A DNA stretch of 64,000 bases, taken from assembly GCA_002690705.1 (NCBI GenBank), contig NZFO01000002.1:55688-119687 (forward strand), given 5' to 3'. The number at the start of each line of letters is the position of its first letter. The stretch's first letter is position 1. The stretch is from Magnetovibrio sp. GTDB taxonomy: Bacteria; Pseudomonadota; Alphaproteobacteria; Rhodospirillales; Casp-alpha2. A program made the position numbers and the translations under genes. Under the pieces are notes generated by a model. It saw only the letters and a program-made list of their open reading frames with translations, was not told where the DNA came from and made no database searches. Shown here piece by piece: positions 19,885 through 28,412 of this stretch.

Positions 19885-20727
19885 ATGAATGCTGCTGCAA
19901 ATACCATTTCCTTCCAAGGCATGCCCGGAGCTTATTCCATGATGGCTTGCCAACTAGCTTACCCCGATATGATGCCTTTACCGTGTCGGACTTTTGAAGA
20001 GGCTTTTCAAGCTGTTACTGACGGCGCAGCTAAGCTTGCCATGATCCCTATTGAGAATTCTGTCGCAGGACGGGTTGCTGATATTCATCACTTGATGCCT
20101 CAGTCGGGATTAAAAATTGTTGCAGAGCATTTCCAAAGGGTAAATCATCAATTACTTGGCGTGGAAGGCGCAACCATTGAAGAACTGACGCACGTGCACA
20201 GTCACGTGCAAGCGCTCAGTCAGTGCCGCAAACTCATTAATGACCTAGGCATAGAGCCTGTTGTGCATGTAGACACAGCGGGTGCGGCTGAGGACGTTGC
20301 TGCGGGAGGTGATAAAACCCAAGCTGCTATAAGCTCTGAGCTTGCGGCGGATTTGAATTCTTTGAATGTTCTGCGGACAGACGTAGAAGATTCCGAGACG
20401 AACACGACGCGTTTTGTAGTCTTGTCGCGCGAGCCCATCGACCCTGGATTAAACCGCGAGGATGTAATAACAACCTTTGTTTTTGAGGTGCGTAATATTC
20501 CCGCTTCTTTATACAAGGCGCTTGGCGGCTTTGCGACGAATGGAATCAATATAACTAAGTTAGAGAGTTATGTAGATTCTGATTTTAACGCGGCACAGTT
20601 TTACGCAGATGTGGCTGCGCACCCGAAGCAGGAGTCAATGCAATTAGCTATGGAAGAACTTCAATTCTTTACCCATAACGTTCAAATTCTGGGGACTTAT
20701 CCTGCGAGCTCTATGCGTAATCGCTGA
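19885..20727 (+). CDS. pheA: Prephenate dehydratase
   Basis: This enzyme converts prephenate to phenylpyruvate in phenylalanine synthesis. The catalytic domain has FQGMPGAYSMMA, the NSVAGRVADIHHLM segment and the TTRFVVL motif whose Thr-Arg-Phe is catalytic. A C-terminal ACT domain follows (NGINITKLESYVDSDFNAAQ), which normally mediates feedback inhibition by phenylalanine. There is no chorismate mutase domain, so it is the monofunctional type of 280 residues. The ATG at 19885 is preferred because an upstream frame extension would overlap kdsB and lacks family similarity. Confidence 0.95.
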   Translation: MNAAANTISFQGMPGAYSMMACQLAYPDMMPLPCRTFEEAFQAVTDGAAKLAMIPIENSVAGRVADIHHLMPQSGLKIVAEHFQRVNHQLLGVEGATIEELTHVHSHVQALSQCRKLINDLGIEPVVHVDTAGAAEDVAAGGDKTQAAISSELAADLNSLNVLRTDVEDSETNTTRFVVLSREPIDPGLNREDVITTFVFEVRNIPASLYKALGGFATNGINITKLESYVDSDFNAAQFYADVAAHPKQESMQLAMEELQFFTHNVQILGTYPASSMRNR

Positions 20728-20823
20728 GCATTAGAATTGATAAGCTCGAATAAGAAAAGCTTTAAAGTCCAATGTAAATGTCCACATGGAATAGCAAAAT
20801 TTTGATAAAAGCATAATTTAAAA

Positions 20824-22023
20824 ATGACGGTTGAGCTTGAGAATGTGGTCCTGTGCCTTGATTGCCTCGATCTCTCTCGCAGCAATATTTCATCATGTTC
20901 AGCATGCGGCTCAGGGCGAACTGTAATGCATTCTGAACTGGATAGACTGCATATTGCGCATATTGATTGTGACGCGTTTTACGCGAGTGTTGAGAAACGC
21001 GATGAACCAAGTCTTCGCGATCAGCCTGTAATTATTGGGCATGCAGGCGCGCGTGGGGTGGTAACGACAGCATGCTATATTGCTCGTCAATTTGGCCCGA
21101 GCTCCGCCATGCCAATGTTCAAAGCCATGCAAATGTGCCCACAGGCCGTTGTGATCCCACCCAATATGGTAAAATATAGAGAGGTCAGTAAAAAAATCCG
21201 CTTAATTTTTCTGGATGCGACACCGGTAATTCAATCCATTTCCCTAGACGAGGCCTATTTAGATCTCTCAGATAATGCGCGTGGTAATTTGACTCATGCT
21301 GCGGAAGGGACACCCGCTGTAGTGCTGGGGGAGGTTGCACGACGCATCGAAAAGGAGGTTGGGATTACGGTCTCTATTGGGTTATCCCACAATAAATTTT
21401 TGGCGAAGCTTGCATCCGATCTGAACAAGCCGCGCGGTTATTCAGTCATAGGTGAGGCGGAAAAACTGAGTTTTCTCGCCTCTTTGTCAGTGAAAAAAAT
21501 TAATGGCGTGGGAGAGATCACAGCGCGCCGCCTAGGTGAATTCGGTGTAGAGACCATAGGTCAGTTACAACTTGTCCCAGAGGTAGAACTAATTAGCCGG
21601 TTTGGGAGGTTTGGGAGGCGATTGGCTGGTTTCGCTAAAGGGCACGATTTGCGCGCAGTAGAAGAGAATTGCCACGTCAAAAGCGTTTCAGCTGAGAAAA
21701 CTTTCCTTCAAAATACTAACAGCATTGCGGACTTAATTGCTGCTGTTGAGCCTTTATGTGGGCGGATTGCCCAGCGTTTAGGGCATGCTGGCAATGCAGG
21801 TGGCACTGTGAACCTCAAACTTAAGACAGCAAATTTTAAAATATTGACTCGTACCCGCCAGTTACCGCACCTCACCCAGCGGGCTGACATTATTTTTTCA
21901 CAGGTTAAGAAGCTTATCACGCGGGAGGCCGATGGTCGGTTTTTTCGTCTAATAGGGGTCGGCGTAAGCGATATTGGTCCGGCGGCACATGCAGACCCAC
22001 CCGACCTTTTCCGCACGATATAG
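20824..22023 (+). CDS. dinB: DNA polymerase IV with N-terminal zinc-ribbon extension
   Basis: A Y-family translesion polymerase. The catalytic core starts at IAHIDCDAFYASVEKRD (metal-binding Asp) and continues with the SLDEAYLDLSD motif, HhH segments near VKKINGVGEITARRLGEFGV and a little-finger domain. Before the core is a short extension with Cys11, Cys14, Cys25 and Cys28 (CLDC...CSAC), which looks like a zinc ribbon; similar extensions are known in alphaproteobacterial DinB proteins. Total 399 residues. A start at the ATG shown keeps the zinc ribbon; a later ATG at HSELDRL would remove it. Confidence 0.95.
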   Translation: MTVELENVVLCLDCLDLSRSNISSCSACGSGRTVMHSELDRLHIAHIDCDAFYASVEKRDEPSLRDQPVIIGHAGARGVVTTACYIARQFGPSSAMPMFKAMQMCPQAVVIPPNMVKYREVSKKIRLIFLDATPVIQSISLDEAYLDLSDNARGNLTHAAEGTPAVVLGEVARRIEKEVGITVSIGLSHNKFLAKLASDLNKPRGYSVIGEAEKLSFLASLSVKKINGVGEITARRLGEFGVETIGQLQLVPEVELISRFGRFGRRLAGFAKGHDLRAVEENCHVKSVSAEKTFLQNTNSIADLIAAVEPLCGRIAQRLGHAGNAGGTVNLKLKTANFKILTRTRQLPHLTQRADIIFSQVKKLITREADGRFFRLIGVGVSDIGPAAHADPPDLFRTI

Positions 22024-22090
22024 TATATTAGCTAAAGCGGGTGTTCCAAGGAATTAGTAATCGTTGAAGTATGAAAAGGACGAGCTAAGT

Positions 22091-22122
22091 ACAGCGCAAA
22101 AACGATATTATATTTGCGCTGT
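22091..22122 (+). terminator. Possible terminator hairpin after dinB
   Basis: ACAGCGCAAA and TTTGCGCTGT form a perfect 10-bp inverted repeat around a 12-base loop, 68 bases after the dinB stop, followed by TTAATTT. The T-run is imperfect, so termination is likely but not certain. Confidence 0.5.
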
Positions 22123-22194
22123 TTAATTTCAATACTTCTTCCCCGGGGTGGCGGTTTTGTCCAACAAGAGCTCCTATCTTGACAGGAGGAACTT

Positions 22195-22696
22195 TATGTC
22201 GGCAATCAGTTCGCTTATTCCACGCTTGGTGATACTCTCCCTTGACCTGCCATTAGTTGCCGGTGGAGGTGAGTTTTTGGCCGACTAAAGTCCTGAGATT
22301 CTCACGACGGTTGGCTTTTTTCGCTGTCTCCATTGTCCTAATTTAATTGCTCTATCCTGCTGACCCTAATCGCAAGCCTCCAGAGTTTTATATGTTGGGC
22401 GTCAACGGTATGATTGTATTTTCCGATAATGAGGGGCGTAATGTCGTGGCGCGAAGAGCATAGGATATTTGGGATATTGATCTTGCTTACGATGTAACAG
22501 TAAAAATGGGCCGCGACGTGGCCTTTTTGTCTCCTAAAACAACGGTAAAACTTCGGCCGGCGTCGAAGAGCTGAAAATGTTAATCGAGCCAGCATTTTAT
22601 TCGGTGCCATCAGATGCCACTCTCTACCTCGGTTCGGTTCAGACGATGCCGTTTGCACGCCAGTCATTTGCAGAAATACTTTGTGCAATCGCTTAA
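22195..22696 (+). pseudogene. Decayed coding remnant of unknown family
   Basis: A good ribosome site (AGGAGG with ATG at 22195) opens a frame of only 30 codons. Further on, a frame from 22392 reads as protein-like sequence (MLGVNGMIVFSDNEGR, then DIWDIDLAYDVTVKMGRDVA) but contains a TAG. Near 22560 the protein-like sequence moves to another frame and continues as VEELKMLIEPAFYSVPSDA and TLYLGSVQTMPFARQ to a stop at about 22696. A short CxxC-like segment (FRCLHCPN) lies in a third frame near 22320. I do not recognise the family. The pattern suggests a gene broken by several mutations; chance cannot be excluded. Confidence 0.35.
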
Positions 22697-22804
22697 GTAT
22701 ACGAAAACAATGATCCATCTCCTGGTGAGGGTATTGAAGCCAGTGGATGATTTATAAAAGCGGGAGTTTGTAGGTAGCGCCGAATAACATTGCACTAATG
22801 ATAG

Positions 22805-23815
22805 CTATCGGGTACTTGAGTCGTCACGATCATTAAACCAGCTTTGTATTAACCAGCGGGCAATGGAGTCTGGCCGGGGTAGGCGGGGTTCGTCCTTCGA
22901 TGAATCGTTCCATTCACTAAATCGACGCACTTCGTTAATTGTAAACCATCGGACATCCTGAAGTTCTTTAGGGTCCATCGTGATTTCTGTACTTGTGGCC
23001 GTAGCGCGGAAACCAAGCATGAGTGATGATGGAAACGGCCATGGTTGCGATGCCATATATCGCACATCGGTAACGTCAATATTTGCCTCTTCCATTACCT
23101 CTCGGGTGACTGCTTGCTCTAGTGTTTCGCCGGGTTCGACGAAACCGGCCAAGGTTGAATAAAGCGGAAAATCCCACCGAGTGCTTCTGCCTAGCAAGCA
23201 GCTAGGTGGACACGTTGTATCACCTGGATGCTCAACGAGCATAATTACAGCGGGATCGGTGCGGGGGAAGCTGGTGCGCGCGCAATCTTGATTGGTGCAT
23301 AGACGCATGTGGCCCCCATCGCTTATTTCGGTTGAAGATCCACAATAGCCACAATGGCGGTGAGATCGGTGCCAGTAAGCGAGACCGCGGGCATAAGCCA
23401 ATAATGCCGCGTCTGTTCGTGGAATAATCCAGCCTAATTGTCTTATGTCGATGAATTGCCCCTCGCCACCAGCCAAAGTTATGGCGTCAAACTCCTCAAA
23501 ATGGCTAATGTCTGCGCTGAAGACCGGCGCATGAGTCTCATCAATCCCTAAAAAGACAACGCTTAACGCTGATTGAATGAGTTTAGGTGCGTCAGCTCGT
23601 TTTAGCAGCAATGCACGTAGACCGTCCCCTTCTTTTAGAATGTGGCTGCGGTTGCGCCAACAAGCAACGAACTTGACGTTAGCATCCGATAAGCTTTGCC
23701 CGAGCCATGCTTTATCTCGGCGTTTTAGGCCCGCTCTATCAAGAGGTACATCCGTGTAGGTTAAAGATGTTAGTGCGCGATTATACATAGGCTCAGTCTC
23801 GCATAGGGCTCCCAT
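22805..23815 (-). CDS. nudC: NAD(+)/NADH diphosphatase (NudC)
   Basis: A Nudix hydrolase that cleaves NAD(H) and, in E. coli, removes NAD caps from RNA. A zinc ribbon is present (Cys155, Cys158, Cys173, Cys178), followed by the Nudix box GFVEPGETLEQAVTREVMEE around residues 224-243 and the diagnostic NADH-pyrophosphatase motif SQPWPFPSSLM just after it. The N-terminal domain is present and the 336 residues are normal for the alphaproteobacterial form. The start has AGGAG 11 bases upstream; an in-frame ATG nine codons later is possible. Confidence 0.95.
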   Translation of the reverse strand: MGALCETEPMYNRALTSLTYTDVPLDRAGLKRRDKAWLGQSLSDANVKFVACWRNRSHILKEGDGLRALLLKRADAPKLIQSALSVVFLGIDETHAPVFSADISHFEEFDAITLAGGEGQFIDIRQLGWIIPRTDAALLAYARGLAYWHRSHRHCGYCGSSTEISDGGHMRLCTNQDCARTSFPRTDPAVIMLVEHPGDTTCPPSCLLGRSTRWDFPLYSTLAGFVEPGETLEQAVTREVMEEANIDVTDVRYMASQPWPFPSSLMLGFRATATSTEITMDPKELQDVRWFTINEVRRFSEWNDSSKDEPRLPRPDSIARWLIQSWFNDRDDSSTR

Positions 23816-23973
23816 GAGGGCAATCGCTCCTAGATTTAATGGGGATCAAAATTTTTAAAATCGGGGAAATCACCTCTAAATGAATATATCAACGTGTCTT
23901 CGATTTGTTTACTTTTAGGCGGAGAGTACAAATGCCGTATATCGATATTTGTTCGTAAAACTATTCTTCGGTA

Positions 23974-24003
23974 TTGGTTTCCCTAATAATACACTGATAT
24001 AAT
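23974..24003 (+). promoter_or_regulatory. Promoter of the SRP RNA gene
   Basis: TTGGTT, an 18-base spacer and a consensus TATAAT place a transcription start about 7 bases downstream, at the first base of the predicted SRP RNA stem. Confidence 0.65.
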
Positions 24004-24008
24004 GAACA

Positions 24009-24107
24009 AGGAAGGTTGGAAACGGACGGGCTTCTCGCCAACCCGGTCAGGTCCGAGAGGAAGCAGCCGTAACGAGTTCCAGCCCGGGTCGATGTCCAAC
24101 CTTCCAC
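24009..24107 (+). ncRNA. ffs: Signal recognition particle RNA (4.5S type)
   Basis: The small bacterial SRP RNA scaffolds Ffh for co-translational membrane targeting. The conserved domain IV core is visible as GGTCAGGTCCGAGAGGAAGC, with a GAGA tetraloop (GNRA type), followed by AGCCGTAACGAG. The ends pair perfectly over 11 bp (GGAAGGTTGGA with TCCAACCTTCC, 24010-24020 and 24095-24105), giving a simple hairpin of about 99 nt. It lies immediately upstream of dnaX, a neighbourhood common in this class. Exact ends are inferred from the pairing and the promoter. Confidence 0.95.
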
Positions 24108-24185
24108 CCCACTCCAAGATGACATGACATAAATGAAGTCCGTGAAGTTGGGTCGACCGAGGAATTCCATGAGAAAAAATATAAC

Positions 24186-25925
24186 ATGAGCGATTTTGAC
24201 AACGCACCCTATCAAGTACTTGCTCGGAAATTCCGTCCGACGACCCTTTCAGGCTTGATCGGCCAAGATGTACTGGTCAAAACGATGATCAATGCATTCA
24301 AAACGCGGCGTTTGGCACATGCCTTTATATTAACCGGTGTCCGTGGTGTTGGTAAAACAACGGCAGCGAGGATTATCGCGCGCGCGTTGAATTGCATTGG
24401 GACCACCGGTGATGGTGAACCGACGACGGAGCCGTGCGGTCAATGTGAGCATTGTATAGCCATAGGGGAAGATCGACACGTAGACGTATTTGAGATGGAT
24501 GCCGCGAGTCGTACAGGTGTTGAAGATATTCGTGAATTAATCGATGGGGTACGCTACCGCCCAACAGCAGCGCGAAACAAAGTCTACATCATTGACGAAG
24601 TGCACATGTTATCAAAAAACGCATTCAATGCGTTATTGAAAACACTTGAAGAGCCACCAGAGCATGTAAAGTTTATTTTCGCTACGACCGAAATCAGGAA
24701 AGTACCCGTGACGGTTTTGAGCCGTTGCCAACGCTTTGATTTGCAGCGCGTCGGCATGAAAACATTAGAAGAGCATTTTACTGAGATCGCAGAAAAAGAG
24801 GGAGTACTGCTCACACCGACGGCGGTTAATTTAATCGCCCGCGCGGCTGATGGCTCGGTCCGAGATGGGTTGAGTATTCTTGATCAAGCGATTTCACATA
24901 CACAGGGTAAGGTTGATGATGTTCAGGTCCGCGATATGCTGGGCTTGGCTGATCGAACGAGTAGTTTTCAACTATTCGAATTTTTGATGGCTGGGGATGC
25001 AATAGGGGCGCTTCAGGCCTTCGAAACCATGTTCATTGACGGCGCAGATCCAGAATCTATTCTTGAAGACCTTCTTGAGGTGGTGCATTGGATCACTCGA
25101 GCAAAAATTATACCCTCGTTGATGGAAGACCCGACAGTTCCCGAACTTGAGCGTAGTTGGGCTCAATCTTTGGAAGCGCGGCTCGCGATGCCAGAATTAA
25201 GCCGTGCTTGGCAAGTAATTTTGAAGGGATTGAATGAAGTACGAACAGCGCCATCCACGAGGCAAGCGGCAGATATGGTGCTTGTTCGCGTAGCGTATAC
25301 GGCTACTCTGCCTACCCCGGATGAAGCGTTGAAGGCTCTGGATGATAACAAACCCTCTGAACCTATTTCGCATCCGGTATCCCCGGCTCCGCGGATGGAC
25401 TCGGGGCAGTCACCTTCACCACCGCCGACACCCACTAAAGGCCCTCTGGTGAAGGACAGAGGTGGCTCGGTTGATGAAATTTCTAGCTTAGATGTCCCAG
25501 CCACTGTGGTATCGGATTCAAAATCCGAGGATGGTGTCTCAAATATTGAGCAGCGTTCGTCAAGAACCGTTCAGTCTTTTGATGAGGTGGTGGCCTTAGC
25601 GGATGAGCTTCGTGAGGGAATATTGCGAACGCATTTGATCAATAACGTGCACCTAGTATCTTTTGCACCCGGTTGCATAGAGTTGCGGCAGACAGAGGCT
25701 GCGCCAGCTGGGCTTGCTGGCCAATTGGGTGATTTTTTGAGCACAAATACTGGGGAGAAATGGGTGGTAAGTATGACTAAAGCTGATGGTGACCGAACTA
25801 TGGCGGAGCAGCAAGCCATCCGCCACAGAATCTTGGAGGATGAGGCGGCTGGACATCCAATGGTCAAGCAAGTCTTGGATACATTTCCAGGTACCGAAAT
25901 TAAAACGGTCAAGCCTCAGAAATAA
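24186..25925 (+). CDS. dnaX: DNA polymerase III subunits gamma/tau
   Basis: The clamp-loader ATPase of the replicative polymerase. The AAA+ domain begins YQVLARKFRPTTLSGLIGQD, with Walker A GVRGVGKTT, a zinc module (Cys in ALNCIG, EPCGQCEHC) and DEVHMLS for Walker B. A Pro/Ser-rich linker near residues 395-460 leads to a C-terminal domain matching the tau region. The total of 579 residues fits a full tau. I saw no obvious A-rich slippery site for making gamma. The 177-residue unknown gene starts directly after its stop. Confidence 0.96.
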   Translation: MSDFDNAPYQVLARKFRPTTLSGLIGQDVLVKTMINAFKTRRLAHAFILTGVRGVGKTTAARIIARALNCIGTTGDGEPTTEPCGQCEHCIAIGEDRHVDVFEMDAASRTGVEDIRELIDGVRYRPTAARNKVYIIDEVHMLSKNAFNALLKTLEEPPEHVKFIFATTEIRKVPVTVLSRCQRFDLQRVGMKTLEEHFTEIAEKEGVLLTPTAVNLIARAADGSVRDGLSILDQAISHTQGKVDDVQVRDMLGLADRTSSFQLFEFLMAGDAIGALQAFETMFIDGADPESILEDLLEVVHWITRAKIIPSLMEDPTVPELERSWAQSLEARLAMPELSRAWQVILKGLNEVRTAPSTRQAADMVLVRVAYTATLPTPDEALKALDDNKPSEPISHPVSPAPRMDSGQSPSPPPTPTKGPLVKDRGGSVDEISSLDVPATVVSDSKSEDGVSNIEQRSSRTVQSFDEVVALADELREGILRTHLINNVHLVSFAPGCIELRQTEAAPAGLAGQLGDFLSTNTGEKWVVSMTKADGDRTMAEQQAIRHRILEDEAAGHPMVKQVLDTFPGTEIKTVKPQK

Positions 25926-26459
25926 ATGAGCATGGATGGATGGGAGCTTATGGCTATCGAAGTGCGGACTATATCTGTTAATGATAAAATGCAAAAAGGT
26001 TATTCTTATGCACTTGTAATGGGCATAAACGAGGGATTCGATCCTGATTTTAAACCGTTTTATACACCGGTTCAGATGTTAAACATGGGAATTTTTGAGG
26101 GGAAGTACCTGAATGATTGCCACGATGAGTTTCCTGCAACTTGGTTCAAAAACGCAAATGTTAGCAATCACCCCAATCCAAAACTCAATTATTTTGGTAT
26201 TAAAAGCCGTCAGTCGCTGTCGGTTTGGCGAGATAAAGGATGGATATATGGACCTGACCCCCGTGGCTGGTTTCAATGGTATTGCCGATATTTCATGGGT
26301 CGGCGGTTGCCCGAGGTAGATCCGATACAAATTAGACGATGGAGAGCATTCGCGCGGCACGCCGGCCAAATTCGAAAAAACTGTGAGCCTAAAGACATGT
26401 TTTGCCGACCACGCCAGCGCCAAGCTTTGTTGCAGTGGTCGCATAACTCGTTGATCTAA
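25926..26459 (+). CDS. Conserved protein of unknown function
   Basis: A 177-residue soluble protein that begins at the base after the dnaX stop, so it is probably co-transcribed with it. It contains a dense run of conserved-looking motifs: LNMGIFEGKYLNDCHDEFP, then LNYFGIKSRQSLSVWRDKGW, DPRGWFQWYCRYFMGRRLP, and CRPRQRQALLQWSHN at the end. I recall similar uncharacterised proteins with these Trp/Arg-rich blocks in scattered bacteria, but no function is known to me. Four cysteines and many Trp, Tyr and Arg residues might suggest nucleic-acid or ligand binding; that is speculation. It is convergent with the exonuclease gene, 4 bases apart. Confidence 0.8.
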   Translation: MSMDGWELMAIEVRTISVNDKMQKGYSYALVMGINEGFDPDFKPFYTPVQMLNMGIFEGKYLNDCHDEFPATWFKNANVSNHPNPKLNYFGIKSRQSLSVWRDKGWIYGPDPRGWFQWYCRYFMGRRLPEVDPIQIRRWRAFARHAGQIRKNCEPKDMFCRPRQRQALLQWSHNSLI

Positions 26460-26463
26460 AATG

Positions 26464-27300
26464 CTATTTTGTAATTAAGAACTTATTCCCAGATGCCTGT
26501 CCCCAGGCTTCTATGAACTGGCCTAGGTGTGGGCGTGATTTGCTCTCCTTTTCAATGAGTGTGATGAGATCTGCGACCGCTCGGTTATAACTTTCGATCC
26601 TCATCGTTCCGCGGTGTAACATGAAGCGTAGGTAGAGGAGATAAGTGTTTAAAACGTCCATTTCACAGTAGTTGCGGACGCCTTGAATCTCACCGTTATT
26701 AACCATTTCTCTTACCTTAGTGCCGTCCACACCTATTTTTCCGGGATAGCCAAGCGCTGCGCATATTTCGGAAAGTTTGAGCCGTGTTGACGCACCATAG
26801 TCGGATAGTTGATCGATTAGGTCGCAGTGCCAGTTTAGGGAGTAACGGCTCCCATAGCTATTCCATTTGTCCCCAGCCTGATGCAGCCAAGATGATTGAA
26901 TGCCGTGAACCATAGCTCTGTACTTTAGGACAGGGAGATCAAAACCCCGGCCGTTGAAGCTTACGAGACGCGGTCTTAGTTGCTCAAAATACTTAAAGAA
27001 ACCCTCTAATAACTGAAATTCATCGAAGTTAGGTTCTCCACCTGACCGTAATTCTCTCAGGTAATACTCCTCTTGGCTGTCAAGTGTTTCGATTTCTGCT
27101 TCTAAAAAACTTATTGCAACAACTTTGTGAAATGGATGGCGCGGGAAAGGACTACGACCCCCAGAGACTTCCATGTGATAGCGTTCCAACTCAGCAAATC
27201 TGGCATCCTTATCGGGGTTGGTAAAGCCGGTGAGGTTAGGAACTACATCTGTATCCGGCACAGTTTCTATGTCGAAGACAAAAAGGTTTTTATGCTGCAT
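26464..27300 (-). CDS. 3'-5' exonuclease, DEDDy type (PolB-exo-like)
   Basis: A predicted exonuclease of the family related to the proofreading domain of B-family DNA polymerases. Exo I is FVFDIETVPD near the N-terminus, Exo II is LVSFNGRGFDLPVLKYRA in the middle, and Exo III has the tyrosine-type arrangement in VRNYCEMDVLNTYLLYLRF, so all acidic residues needed for two-metal catalysis are present. There is no polymerase domain and the length of 278 residues is normal for the stand-alone family. Its cellular role, whether repair or RNA processing, is not established. It is on the opposite strand to both neighbours. Confidence 0.85.
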   Translation of the reverse strand: MQHKNLFVFDIETVPDTDVVPNLTGFTNPDKDARFAELERYHMEVSGGRSPFPRHPFHKVVAISFLEAEIETLDSQEEYYLRELRSGGEPNFDEFQLLEGFFKYFEQLRPRLVSFNGRGFDLPVLKYRAMVHGIQSSWLHQAGDKWNSYGSRYSLNWHCDLIDQLSDYGASTRLKLSEICAALGYPGKIGVDGTKVREMVNNGEIQGVRNYCEMDVLNTYLLYLRFMLHRGTMRIESYNRAVADLITLIEKESKSRPHLGQFIEAWGQASGNKFLITK

Positions 27301-27358
27301 GGCTATCCTTCAATAGTAATGGTATAAAGGTGGTTGCCCAAACGAAAGGAAACGCCTT

Positions 27359-27682
27359 ATGAAAAACCTCAGTCAAATGCTGAAGCAAGCTCAGGAACTG
27401 CAAGGCAAAATGCAAGAAATACAAGAGCAGCTCACTGAATTGGAGGTTACAGGCACATCGGGTGGCGGCATGTGCAAGGTTATCCTAAATGGAAAAGGTA
27501 TGGCGAAAAGCATCCATATTGATCCAGCCATAGTAACCCCTGATGATGCTTCATTACTAGAAGATCTTATTTTAGCGGCCATGAACGATGCGCGGGTAAA
27601 AGCCGACGAGCGCATGCGGGATGAAATGCAGAAATTGACAGGCGGGTTGCCTTTGCCACCGGGCACGCCTTTGCCGTTTTGA
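27359..27682 (+). CDS. ybaB: Nucleoid-associated protein YbaB/EbfC
   Basis: A small dimeric DNA-binding protein (107 residues). It starts with MKNLSQMLKQAQELQGKMQEIQEQL, a typical N-terminal helix, followed by VTGTSGGGMCKVILNGKGM and the C-terminal PPGTPLPF-type tail. It usually sits between dnaX and recR; here those neighbours are kept, with extra genes inserted on both sides. The FkbM methyltransferase gene follows 7 bases later. Confidence 0.95.
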   Translation: MKNLSQMLKQAQELQGKMQEIQEQLTELEVTGTSGGGMCKVILNGKGMAKSIHIDPAIVTPDDASLLEDLILAAMNDARVKADERMRDEMQKLTGGLPLPPGTPLPF

Positions 27683-27689
27683 CTACGCC

Positions 27690-28394
27690 GTGCTTGCGGA
27701 GATTCAAGGCCATACGTTTTATCTTCCAGCTCTGAGCACGGCGTCCGTTGTCTTTGATTTGGGTGCCGCAGGCGCTGGGTTTGCCCAAGAGATTAATCGA
27801 CGTACAGGGTGCATTTGTCACTGTGCCGAGGCCTCTCCGGTATTGATTGAAACGATGGCACGAGGCCGAGGTATTCATCATCACCACGTTGCAATATGCG
27901 GCAAAGATGGTCCGTTTAAGATGACAGTAGGTGGACGAGATAAAGAGCGATATTGGGTTAAGTGGGAGGGAGCGTCTGGAATTAGTGAAAAAGACATCAT
28001 GGAAGTGCCGGGGCTAACTTTGGAGAGCTTCTACAAATATTGCACTGTTGACCAAGTTGACTTGATTAAAGTTGATATCGAAGGTGCTGAGTTTTCAATG
28101 TTTGACAGTGTATCTGATGAGACGATTTGCCGGGCTGCACAATGGACGATAGAATTTCATGATTTTATAGATCCATCATTGACACCCAAAGTCCTGGCGA
28201 TTATCCAGCGGATGAGGCAACTCGGATATGCAGACATCATCATGACACGACACGCCCACGGTGATGTGTTGTTCTTGGATACAAGCAGATTAAAAATAAA
28301 CTCATCACAATTATTCTATATGCGCTCCGCCCTGAAGTACAGTCGGGGGGTGAGACGGATGTTGTCCCGGCTTCTCGACAGGCTTCATCGATGA
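27690..28394 (+). CDS. FkbM-family methyltransferase
   Basis: A predicted SAM-dependent O-methyltransferase of the FkbM family, which often modifies glycans or secondary metabolites. SAM motif I is VVFDLGAAGAGFAQEINRR, and the family's hallmark DLIKVDIEGAEFSMFDSV is present near residue 130. The product is 234 residues and begins at GTG. It lies between ybaB and recR, a spot normally without an intervening gene. The substrate is unknown. Confidence 0.82.
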   Translation: MLAEIQGHTFYLPALSTASVVFDLGAAGAGFAQEINRRTGCICHCAEASPVLIETMARGRGIHHHHVAICGKDGPFKMTVGGRDKERYWVKWEGASGISEKDIMEVPGLTLESFYKYCTVDQVDLIKVDIEGAEFSMFDSVSDETICRAAQWTIEFHDFIDPSLTPKVLAIIQRMRQLGYADIIMTRHAHGDVLFLDTSRLKINSSQLFYMRSALKYSRGVRRMLSRLLDRLHR

Positions 28395-28412
28395 TTTGTC
28401 AATGAGGAAATC

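Noticed and set aside
22338..22718. 126-codon frame on the minus strand between dinB and nudC
   Set aside because: Its sequence is rich in His, Arg and Cys like an antisense frame, and the plus strand of the same bases reads more like a decayed protein.
24109..24185. Possible terminator between the SRP RNA and dnaX
   Set aside because: No stem with a T-run is seen; the SRP RNA may be processed from a longer transcript.
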